Assembly (NCBI GenBank): GCA_964420045.1 | Contig: CAYQPQ010000030.1 | Location: 1 to 5,590, forward strand | Reading direction: 5' to 3' | Length of the DNA stretch: 5,590 nucleotides | From: GCA-016699975 sp964420045 | GTDB taxonomy: Bacteria > Patescibacteriota > Minisyncoccia > Moranbacterales > UBA1568 | In this document: positions 1 through 5,537 of the stretch, in pieces | How positions within the stretch are numbered: the first letter of the stretch is position 1 | Layout: each line of letters begins with the position of its first letter | Notes under the pieces: model-generated | What the model saw: the letters and a program-made list of their open reading frames with translations, nothing else | Databases searched by the model: none | What the model was told of the DNA's origin: nothing | Made by a program: the position numbers and the translations under genes

Positions 1-33
1 GTCGCGCGACGGCGTTGCGTGTGCGGTGTTCAT
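1..33 (-). CDS. possible 5' end of a further minus-strand gene, cut by the window edge
   Basis: On the minus strand an ATG at 33-31 lies 6 bases after the stop of the 121-aa gene and stays open to the window edge (11 codons, MNTAHATPSRD). A weak purine-rich stretch (GAGAAA) lies just before the ATG. The tight spacing would fit a second gene in the same transcript. Eleven codons are far too few to name a product or to exclude chance, so this is only a candidate. Confidence 0.25.
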   Translation of the reverse strand, partial: MNTAHATPSRD

Positions 34-39
34 GTTTCT

Positions 40-405
40 CTAGCGTGCGCCGAGAGTGACGCGGTCATCGGTCTCGGACTCGAGATATGCAACCTTTCCG
101 GCATCGAGTATGTCTTCCTCAATCCGAGAGGCTATCTCGAAGGCGCCTTCGATGCCGTCGCTCCGGTATTCCTTTCCCAGGAATGCTACCGTCGCTCCGG
201 ACACGAGTGCCCGCACCAGTTTCATGGAAAGCTCTTGGCTCTCCCAGAGACTTCGTTCATCATCCGTGGCGTCGGAATAGTCCGTCGTCCATGGATATCG
301 ATAGCCGGCGACTCCGCACAAGATGTCTTGCGGGGTCACGAGCCCGAACGGTGCCTCTACGACTTGCCCGGCATACGGCCCGGCAAGTAAAGAAACTCGC
401 ACCAT
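40..405 (-). CDS. hypothetical protein, 121 aa, divergent from polA
   Basis: I do not recognise this protein. It begins MVRVSLLAGPYAGQVVEAP, which loosely recalls small proteins that open with a beta strand and a 'GP.xG' turn, but that is resemblance only. The middle is acidic and aromatic (YRYPWTTDYSDATDDE, about residues 35-50), and the second half is likely helical (residues 52-103). There is no signal peptide, membrane segment or known catalytic motif; the only cysteine is residue 30. The frame is open upstream to 645, but the strong minus-strand promoter with a predicted transcript start near 461 makes the ATG at 405 the first reasonable start. No clear Shine-Dalgarno precedes it. It is transcribed away from polA and may be followed by another gene 6 bases downstream. 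A plus-strand frame over the same bases (19-390) has no supporting signals. The gene is probable, its function unknown. Confidence 0.62.
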   Translation of the reverse strand: MVRVSLLAGPYAGQVVEAPFGLVTPQDILCGVAGYRYPWTTDYSDATDDERSLWESQELSMKLVRALVSGATVAFLGKEYRSDGIEGAFEIASRIEEDILDAGKVAYLESETDDRVTLGAR

Positions 406-431
406 ACTGGTGGCATTAATTATTAAGCTGC

Positions 432-460
432 TCAGAGGAATTCCCGTGAATGCCCTCTGA
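432..460 (-). promoter_or_regulatory. hairpin / dyad at the predicted 5' end of the minus-strand transcript
   Basis: TCAGAGG (432-438) is the exact complement of CCTCTGA (454-460), and inside it ATTC (440-443) complements GAAT (448-451) around the tetraloop CCGT. Together this makes an 11-bp hairpin with one small internal asymmetry (A against GC). On the minus strand it would begin at nucleotide 1 or 2 of the transcript predicted from the promoter at 468-495. No T run follows, so it is not a terminator. It could be a transcript-stabilising 5' stem-loop or a repressor site just downstream of the start point; the sequence alone cannot decide. Confidence 0.6.
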
Positions 461-467
461 AGCGAAC

Positions 468-495
468 AGTATACCCCTCTCGGCTGCTTTGTCAA
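468..495 (-). promoter_or_regulatory. sigma-70-type promoter for the 121-aa gene
   Basis: Read on the minus strand: TTGACA (495-490), a 16-base spacer, then TATACT (473-468). The -35 is a perfect consensus and the -10 matches 5 of 6. The expected start of transcription is near 461, giving a leader of about 56 bases before the ATG at 405. A short dyad, CGGCT-N11-AGCCG (481-501), is centred on the -35 and might be an operator, though 5-bp arms can occur by chance. Confidence 0.72.
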
Positions 496-544
496 GAGCC
501 GTAAACGCGAATGCTTGGTCGGGTAGGAAGAGCTTTCCCTTGGC

Positions 545-573
545 TTTCCAATGGCGGGGTTATGCGATATGCT
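545..573 (+). promoter_or_regulatory. candidate polA promoter, giving a leaderless or near-leaderless mRNA
   Basis: TTTCCA (545-550) and TATGCT (568-573) are separated by 17 bases; each matches its consensus hexamer at 4 of 6 positions. Transcription would start near 580, the A of the chosen polA ATG. This fits the lack of a Shine-Dalgarno at the usual distance before that ATG. The match is modest and other readings of the TTATGCGATATGCT stretch are possible. Confidence 0.35.
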
Positions 574-579
574 TTCGGT

Positions 580-3216
580 ATGAAGGAGACGCCGACAACC
601 TTGGTTATTCTCGATGGCAACGCACTCATACATCGCGCCTATCACGCGCTTCCACCCTTGACGTCGAAGTCGGGAGAGCTGGTGAATGCGGTCTATGGCG
701 TCGCACTTACTCTTCTTTCTGTTCTAGATCGATTTCATCCGGACTATATCGCTGCGTCGTTTGACCTTGCCGGGCCGACCTTTCGGCATGAAAAATCTAC
801 CGAGTACAAAGCGACGCGTGTGAAGGCGCCGGATGAGCTCTATGCGCAAATTCCTCGCGTGAAGGAGCTTGTGCGCGCATTCAATATTCCGATCTACGAG
901 AAAGAGGGATTTGAAGCGGATGATTGTGTCGGGACGCTTGCGCGGCAGGCGACGGAAGCGGATGCCGCGGTGCGAACGATCATTGTGACCGGTGACAACG
1001 ATGCGCTTCAGCTTGTATCCGATCGAGTGAATGTGTTCGCACTCCGGAAGGGCGTGAAAGACACGGTGCTCTATGACGAGGCGGGCGTTGTGGCAAAATA
1101 CGGTTTCTCGCCGCGAACACTTATCGAGTTCAAGGGGCTTCGAGGGGATACGTCGGACAATATTCCCGGTGTGCGAGGCATCGGCGAAAAGGGCGCGACA
1201 GATCTTTTGAAACAATATGAAACGCTGGAATCGATTTACGAACATCTTGAAGAACTCTCGCCCGCTTTGCGAACCAAACTCGAAGCGGGGCGTGAGTCGG
1301 CATTTCTCTCGCGAGAATTGGGCACCATCGATACGAATGCGCCGGTTGCTCTGGATCTTGAGTCATGTCGCGTGCGTGATTTCGATCGGAAAGCGGTTGA
1401 GGAATTTTTCCGCGAGTTGGGATTCTTTAGCTTGGTGAAGAAAATTCCGGGAAATGAAGCGGAAGTGTCCGGAGGAGATGCTCTCGGGAAAAGTTCCCGC
1501 AGTGCGGTTCTTACAAAACAAAAAGAGCGCGAGCTGTTCTTTGAACGATGTGCTTCGGCGGAGAGTGTCGCTTTTCTGATTCTTCCCGAGAAAGGGACGC
1601 TGTTTCAAGCATCCGCTTTTGCGTGCGATATTACTTTTTCCAAGAAAGATGAATCAGGGAGCGCTCGCATTGTTTTCGATGCGGAAAGTCGAAAACATTT
1701 CAAAGCATTTTTTGAGAGTGATATTCCGAAAACAACCTATGATGCGAAGGCGGCAATGAAAATATTGGAAACCGTCGGAATGAAACTTCGGCAGGTTGAT
1801 TTCGACTGTCTTTTGGCTGGGTATCTCTTAAATGCCGGGGGAACTGTGTCGATTTCGGCGCTGATGATGGAATATGTGAGCGACGCTGGATCATCCAATG
1901 CTGAAGAGTCTTCCGTACTCTTGCGAACGCTCCGTGAGCAACTCTTGGAGAAGCTGCAGAAAATAGCGGCAGAGCAGGAAGCAGGGAAAACGATTCTCGA
2001 TATCTTCGCAAAAGTCGAGATGCCGCTCATCGCCATTCTTCGCGAGATGGAGCGCATCGGTGTCCGATTGAATGGCTCCATTTTGACAACGCTTTCGACG
2101 GAGATGGCAAAAGAAATCGAGGAAATTCAGAAGGAAATATACACTCTCGCCGGACGAGAATTCAATGTAAGTTCGCCGAAACAACTCTCGGAAGTGCTTT
2201 TTGTCGAGCTGAGCATTCCGACGGCCAATCTCAAGCGTACAAAGACGAGCGTGTCTACGGCGTCATCCGAACTCGAGAAGCTGAAAGGTGAATATCCGAT
2301 CGTTGCACTCGTTGAGCGCTATCGAGAACGAACAAAATTAAAGAACACCTATCTCGATGTTCTGCCTCGTTTGGTGGACACGGAGAGTCGCTTGCATACG
2401 ACCTTCGGACAGGCAACAGCGGCAACGGGACGGCTCTCGTCGACCGATCCGAATCTTCAGAATATTCCCATTCGAAGCGAATGGGGTGAGCGGATACGGA
2501 GCGCCTTTGTGGCGTCGCCGGGCATGCTGCTCGTCGGGGCAGACTATTCGCAAATCGAGCTTCGCGTGGCGGCTCACCTGTCGAATGATGCGGAAATGTG
2601 CGCCGCATTTCGCCGAGGCGAGGATATTCATCGGCGCACGGCGTCTCTGGTCTATGGTGTCTCGCCCGAGAGCGTGACGGATGAGATGCGCCGCAAGGCG
2701 AAAGCGTTTAATTTCGGCATTATCTATGGCATGGGAGCGTATGGACTCTCGCAGTCGGCCGGTATGACGCGGGACGAGGCGGGGAAATTTATCGAAGAAT
2801 ATCTCGAGCATTTTTCCGGCGTCCGCACGTTTATGGAGTCGATGAAGAAATTTGCGTTGGAGAAAGGATATGTCGAGACGGAACTGGGGCGACGACGGTT
2901 CTTGCCGGAGATTGCGAGCGACAATCATCAGATCGCCGCTTCGGCGGAACGCATGGCAATCAATATGCCTGTACAGGGACTCGAGGCGGATATTGTGAAG
3001 CTCTCAATGATTGCTGTTGATAGATTTGTCCGCGAGCAATTTACTGGGAAGGCGAGTTTGCTTCTTCAGATTCACGACGAGCTTATTTTTGAAGTCGAAG
3101 AATCCGTCGCGCCAGTCTTCGCTCACGAGGTGAAAGGTGTAATGGAGTCGGTGTATGCGCTTCGCGTACCGCTCGTGGTCGATGTGTCAGTGGGGAAAAA
3201 TTGGGGAGAGATATAG
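580..3216 (+). CDS. polA: DNA polymerase I
   Basis: Family A DNA polymerase, 878 aa from this start, close to the length of Bacillus-type Pol I. It removes RNA primers and fills gaps in replication and repair in the cytoplasm. The 5' nuclease domain (about 1-285) has ILDGN with D12, EADD (E112, D114, D115), TGDND (D139, D141) and the helix-hairpin-helix GDTSDNIPGV (D190, D193). A 3'-5' exonuclease-like domain (about 305-465) keeps the fold signature YDAK...FDCLLAGYLLN but lacks the DxE metal ligands, so proofreading is probably absent. The polymerase domain (481 to the end) has TGRLSSTDPNLQNIP, motif A DYSQIELR (D655), motif B RRKAKAFNFGIIYG (K708, F712, Y716) and motif C QIHDE (D833). ATG 580 was chosen because the conserved domain begins a few residues later. 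Upstream in-frame starts at 511 and 562 would add unconserved residues, and TTG 601 is a shorter alternative. The product is certain, the start moderately so. Confidence 0.98.
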   Translation: MKETPTTLVILDGNALIHRAYHALPPLTSKSGELVNAVYGVALTLLSVLDRFHPDYIAASFDLAGPTFRHEKSTEYKATRVKAPDELYAQIPRVKELVRAFNIPIYEKEGFEADDCVGTLARQATEADAAVRTIIVTGDNDALQLVSDRVNVFALRKGVKDTVLYDEAGVVAKYGFSPRTLIEFKGLRGDTSDNIPGVRGIGEKGATDLLKQYETLESIYEHLEELSPALRTKLEAGRESAFLSRELGTIDTNAPVALDLESCRVRDFDRKAVEEFFRELGFFSLVKKIPGNEAEVSGGDALGKSSRSAVLTKQKERELFFERCASAESVAFLILPEKGTLFQASAFACDITFSKKDESGSARIVFDAESRKHFKAFFESDIPKTTYDAKAAMKILETVGMKLRQVDFDCLLAGYLLNAGGTVSISALMMEYVSDAGSSNAEESSVLLRTLREQLLEKLQKIAAEQEAGKTILDIFAKVEMPLIAILREMERIGVRLNGSILTTLSTEMAKEIEEIQKEIYTLAGREFNVSSPKQLSEVLFVELSIPTANLKRTKTSVSTASSELEKLKGEYPIVALVERYRERTKLKNTYLDVLPRLVDTESRLHTTFGQATAATGRLSSTDPNLQNIPIRSEWGERIRSAFVASPGMLLVGADYSQIELRVAAHLSNDAEMCAAFRRGEDIHRRTASLVYGVSPESVTDEMRRKAKAFNFGIIYGMGAYGLSQSAGMTRDEAGKFIEEYLEHFSGVRTFMESMKKFALEKGYVETELGRRRFLPEIASDNHQIAASAERMAINMPVQGLEADIVKLSMIAVDRFVREQFTGKASLLLQIHDELIFEVEESVAPVFAHEVKGVMESVYALRVPLVVDVSVGKNWGEI

Positions 3217-3226
3217 AGGAAGTAGT

Positions 3227-3295
3227 ATGAAGATATATGGGAGAACTATTTTTTGGAAAGCAATACGATGTCCCTCAAGGAATGAGTCCCTCTGA
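3227..3295 (+). CDS. possible 22-codon ORF overlapping the start of the 212-aa gene
   Basis: An ATG at 3227 lies 6 bases after a good Shine-Dalgarno (GAGGA, 3216-3220) that overlaps the polA stop. The frame runs 22 codons (MKIYGRTIFWKAIRCPSRN then ESL) to a TGA at 3293-3295. It is +1-offset from the 212-aa frame, whose ATG lies 10 bases further on. It could be a leader peptide that couples translation to the longer gene, a sign of a single-base error joining the two frames, or chance. The peptide matches nothing I know. Confidence 0.25.
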   Translation: MKIYGRTIFWKAIRCPSRNESL

Positions 3296-3875
3296 ATTTG
3301 AGGGGCGGCTTTCTGAGTGGAAGGAAAAAACTGAACGGAGGGAGTTTCCAGATGCAGCAGAGATGTTTCTCAAAACAAAAGGATTGATTGAGGGTATTAC
3401 TCTTAATCCGGAGCATTTTGGGGATAAAAATGAGAACGAAAGTATCCTTGAAGAAAGGAAAAGATATGCAATGTTGCGCTTAGATGATTTAGTGAATCGG
3501 TATGTTGCTAATTACGCAGCTTCTATAAATAGGTACAATAAGGCAAATATACCCGGAGATGAACGCAATCAAGAAGAATTTCTCCAAGCAGACTCAAGTA
3601 GGACATCGGCACATAATGCTCTCATGGAGCATATAAGAGGGACAATTCGGTATATTCGGGATCAATTTTCTGTTCTATCGGAAGGTGAGTTGGATGACAT
3701 TGAGGAAAGATTGGAGAGTAAAGGACAAGCTTTGCTTCCTGTTAACAGAGTTGTCTTTCCTGGAGGACCGGAAAAAATATTTTTGCCACGCTACGCGGAC
3801 TTAGCTGTTCGAGAGACTATAACTCAATGGGTCAAGGATATTCGAAATTATCTTTCAACGGGGAGTCTTCGATGA
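3237..3875 (+). CDS. hypothetical protein, 212 aa, directly downstream of polA
   Basis: I do not recognise this protein. It is highly charged, probably mostly alpha-helical and soluble, with no signal peptide, no membrane segment and no cysteine. Likely helices cover about residues 18-53 (FEGRLSEWKEKTERREF and on), 66-102, 111-148 and 150-161; a more hydrophobic, Pro/Gly-containing stretch (LLPVNRVVFPGGPEKIFLP, 166-184) precedes a last helix (186-206). The ATG at 3237 is the only start in the frame, since a TGA at 3228-3230 closes it upstream, but the nearest good Shine-Dalgarno is 16 bases away and better placed for ATG 3227 in another frame. The 20-base gap after polA suggests co-transcription. 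Base composition is clearly more AT-rich than polA, with more AGA/AGG and ATA codons, which hints at a different history. It converges on the 83-aa gene. Confidence 0.75.
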   Translation: MGELFFGKQYDVPQGMSPSEFEGRLSEWKEKTERREFPDAAEMFLKTKGLIEGITLNPEHFGDKNENESILEERKRYAMLRLDDLVNRYVANYAASINRYNKANIPGDERNQEEFLQADSSRTSAHNALMEHIRGTIRYIRDQFSVLSEGELDDIEERLESKGQALLPVNRVVFPGGPEKIFLPRYADLAVRETITQWVKDIRNYLSTGSLR

Positions 3876-3879
3876 AATG

Positions 3880-3908
3880 AAAAACGTCCCAGAAAGTTTT
3901 CCGAGACG
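3880..3908 (-). terminator. rho-independent terminator of the 83-aa gene
   Basis: On the minus strand, 3908-3885 folds into a 10-bp stem (CGTCTCGGAA with TTTCTGGGACG, two G.U wobbles) closed by a 4-base loop, followed at once by five T (3884-3880) and then CATTTC. It starts 5 bases after the TAA of the 83-aa gene. Read on the plus strand the two wobbles become A.C mismatches and no T run follows, so it should work poorly for the 212-aa gene coming from the other side. Confidence 0.78.
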
Positions 3909-3913
3909 ATAGG

Positions 3914-4165
3914 TTAATCAACGCATCCAGCAACGGGGCGGACAACGAACATATATAAATCAATATCAGTCATGTTTTTGAGGTCGATACTCTCTCTTTG
4001 TGCCAAGTTTCGAAATTTACAGAGTAATCCCGTTAAATGTTCTGCTCGGAACGTTCCATTAAGCGTACCATTGATAACTATAGCAACGAGGTTCTCGGCT
4101 TCACTCAGAAGTTGGTCGCTTGATTGGCAGGATTTGATTGCAGAGTGTATATACTCTCGATTCAT
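3914..4165 (-). CDS. hypothetical protein, 83 aa, stand-alone unit
   Basis: I do not recognise this protein. It starts MNREYIHSAIKSCQSSDQLL and looks largely helical and soluble, with helices near residues 3-10, 16-31, 38-57 and 67-74; cysteines at 13, 49 and 81 form no obvious metal site. The gene is convincing because its signals are complete: a TTGACA promoter, a transcript start near 4201, the Shine-Dalgarno AAGGGG (4176-4171) 5 bases before the ATG, and a terminator 5 bases after the stop. An in-frame ATG at 4207 touches the promoter -10 and lies upstream of the predicted transcript start, so it is rejected. It faces the 212-aa gene and diverges from the DUF3048 gene. Its size, AT-rich setting and independent control would suit a small regulator or an accessory gene, but no DNA-binding motif or partner gene is evident. 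Confidence 0.78.
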   Translation of the reverse strand: MNREYIHSAIKSCQSSDQLLSEAENLVAIVINGTLNGTFRAEHLTGLLCKFRNLAQRESIDLKNMTDIDLYMFVVRPVAGCVD

Positions 4166-4170
4166 GATGA

Positions 4171-4176
4171 CCCCTT
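4171..4176 (-). promoter_or_regulatory. ribosome binding site that fixes the 83-aa start
   Basis: AAGGGG on the minus strand lies 5 bases before the ATG at 4165. It selects that start over the in-frame ATG at 4207, which has no such site. Confidence 0.7.
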
Positions 4177-4207
4177 GTTGGGATGTGAAGGTACAGAAGA
4201 TACCCAT

Positions 4208-4236
4208 ATGTAAGCATAAGTTCGAATAAATGTCAA
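4208..4236 (-). promoter_or_regulatory. promoter of the 83-aa gene
   Basis: On the minus strand TTGACA (4236-4231) is followed by a 17-base spacer ending in TATGC and then TTACAT (4213-4208). The -35 is perfect, the spacing ideal, and the TG of TATGC supplies an extended -10. Transcription should begin near 4201, about 35 bases before the ATG. Confidence 0.75.
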
Positions 4237-4242
4237 ACGAAT

Positions 4243-4270
4243 TTGTTGGGGATGTCTTTTATGCTAAATT
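4243..4270 (+). promoter_or_regulatory. promoter of the DUF3048 gene
   Basis: TTGTTG (4243-4248), a 16-base spacer ending in TATGC, then TAAATT (4265-4270). The TGC at 4262-4264 makes an extended -10 that can make up for the weak -35. The expected start is near 4277, a leader of about 30 bases. Its -35 is only 6 bases from the -35 of the opposite promoter at 4231-4236. Confidence 0.6.
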
Positions 4271-4306
4271 AAAAAACAGAGCTCAAACATTAAATGTATT
4301 TTCTCT

Positions 4307-5491
4307 ATGTCTCTTGGAAAAAAACTGAGTGTGTTGGTGGGTGTTGTGGCAATTTCAGTTGGCAGTGCGTACTATTTCAAGTTTTGGCCGTTTGCTTCGC
4401 GGGAGCCGCGACAGGCGATCGAAATTGAGAACGGGAAGTCGATGGCGGACAATGAACCGGAACCGATGAAGAATACGGGACCCGTGAGCCCCATTACCGG
4501 CATTGCCTGCGAACATTGGAATCGCCGACCGGTTGCCGTAATGCAGCCAGCCGATGTGTCGGCGCGCCCGGCAGCGGGCTTCTCGAGCGCTGATGTTGTG
4601 TTTGAAATGCCAGTTTTTACGGGAGCAAATACGCGTCTTATGGGGGTATATCTCTGTGATATTCCAAACGATATCGGATCTATGCGGAGTGCGCGACATG
4701 ATTATCTGCCGATTGCCAAGAGTCTTGATGCCATCTTTGTCCATTGGGGGTATTCCAAATTTGCCGAAACACTTCTTTCTCAGAAAGTGATAGACAATAT
4801 AAATTGTTTGACAACGTCGTTCTGTCCGCGGTGGCCACAGACGGGCATTATGAAATACGAAGACACGGGGCATATCACGAGAGACGCTATAGAGCAAGCG
4901 ATTGCAAAATATGACTATCGAACGACGGGGAATTTCTCAGGTTATCCGCATCAGGAGGATACTCCGCTCGAGAGTCGCCCGACGGGAGGACATTTGCGTC
5001 TTGCCTTCCCAAATCCGTATGATGTTTCCTATGACTACGACCGTGCTACGAATAGTTATCTCCGAACGTGGGACAAGTCGCCCGATACAGACAAGAACAA
5101 CGGTGAGCGCATTGCGCCGAAGAACATTGCAGTTCTGATTGCTGAGTCCGAGCAAATCAAACTTGCAACGGACTATGTGGCTCGCGGTGTGCAGAATCCG
5201 TGGGACTTGGTGCCGAAGGATGAGCAAGCCGGTTTGGACTACGGCGGTGTCGGACGATACAATAATATCAACATGGGTGATCCATGGTTTGATACGAAGG
5301 ATAGTGGTGATGCGTTTTATTATTTCAATGGTAAGGAATATAAGGGAACGTGGAAGAAGGACAGAAAAAGCTTGGACAGTAAGCTGACGTTTCTTGACGA
5401 GTCCGGCAAGGAAATCCTCTTTGTTCCAGGGCAAATATGGGTGGACGTGATGGAGCCCGGGCAGGGCATCAAATGGGAACCTGGCGTATAG
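4307..5491 (+). CDS. membrane-anchored DUF3048 (YerB-like) protein
   Basis: A 394-aa protein of the DUF3048 family, of which Bacillus YerB is a member; its biochemical role is unknown. Residues 6-24 (KLSVLVGVVAISVGSAYYF) form a single hydrophobic segment after a short basic start, with no lipobox cysteine and no clear cleavage site, so it is probably an N-terminal anchor with the rest outside the membrane. A linker (about 30-60) precedes the N-terminal domain with PITG (62-65), RRPVAVM (73-79), ARPAAGFSSADVVFE (86-100), TR (109-110), MRSAR (126-130) and HWG (146-148). The C-terminal domain (about 270-390) ends with the family pattern DAFYYFNGKEYKGTWKK, SGKEI and PGQIWVDV. Four cysteines (68, 117, 167, 173) lie in the exported part. 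ATG 4307 gives the anchor directly; no Shine-Dalgarno is seen. It has its own promoter. The family call is firm. Confidence 0.94.
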   Translation: MSLGKKLSVLVGVVAISVGSAYYFKFWPFASREPRQAIEIENGKSMADNEPEPMKNTGPVSPITGIACEHWNRRPVAVMQPADVSARPAAGFSSADVVFEMPVFTGANTRLMGVYLCDIPNDIGSMRSARHDYLPIAKSLDAIFVHWGYSKFAETLLSQKVIDNINCLTTSFCPRWPQTGIMKYEDTGHITRDAIEQAIAKYDYRTTGNFSGYPHQEDTPLESRPTGGHLRLAFPNPYDVSYDYDRATNSYLRTWDKSPDTDKNNGERIAPKNIAVLIAESEQIKLATDYVARGVQNPWDLVPKDEQAGLDYGGVGRYNNINMGDPWFDTKDSGDAFYYFNGKEYKGTWKKDRKSLDSKLTFLDESGKEILFVPGQIWVDVMEPGQGIKWEPGV

Positions 5492-5517
5492 AAGAGAATC
5501 ACGTCTCGTCATTCCTC

Positions 5518-5537
5518 TGCCTGCCTGTCGGCGGGTG
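5518..5537. repeat. GC-rich hairpin downstream of the DUF3048 gene
   Basis: CCTGCC (5520-5525) pairs with GGCGGG (5530-5535) around the loop TGTC, using one G.U wobble, and two further wobble pairs can extend it on each side. No T run follows on the plus strand, so it is not a standard terminator. The TGCCTGCC core resembles palindromic intergenic repeats that I recall from CPR genomes, but a single copy in this window cannot prove a repeat family. Confidence 0.35.

Noticed and set aside
19..390. Plus-strand open frame of 123 codons opposite the 121-aa gene
   Set aside because: No ribosome site or promoter on this strand, and the opposite strand has a near-consensus promoter and a coherent protein.
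511..579. Longer polA N-terminus from ATG 511 or ATG 562
   Set aside because: The extra residues (MLGRVGRAFPWLSNGG...) are not part of the Pol I family start, which begins close to the VILDG motif, and they overlap the likely promoter.
994..1002. TGDND instead of TGDKD in the 5' nuclease domain as a sign of inactivity
   Set aside because: Both metal-binding aspartates (D139, D141) are kept and only the residue between them differs, so activity is expected.
2338..2928. Minus-strand open frame of 196 codons inside polA
   Set aside because: It is a shadow of the conserved polymerase coding sequence; the plus strand carries all catalytic motifs there.
4166..4207. Longer 83-aa gene from ATG 4207 (97 aa)
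   Set aside because: That ATG abuts the promoter -10 and lies upstream of the predicted transcript start, while ATG 4165 has a good Shine-Dalgarno.
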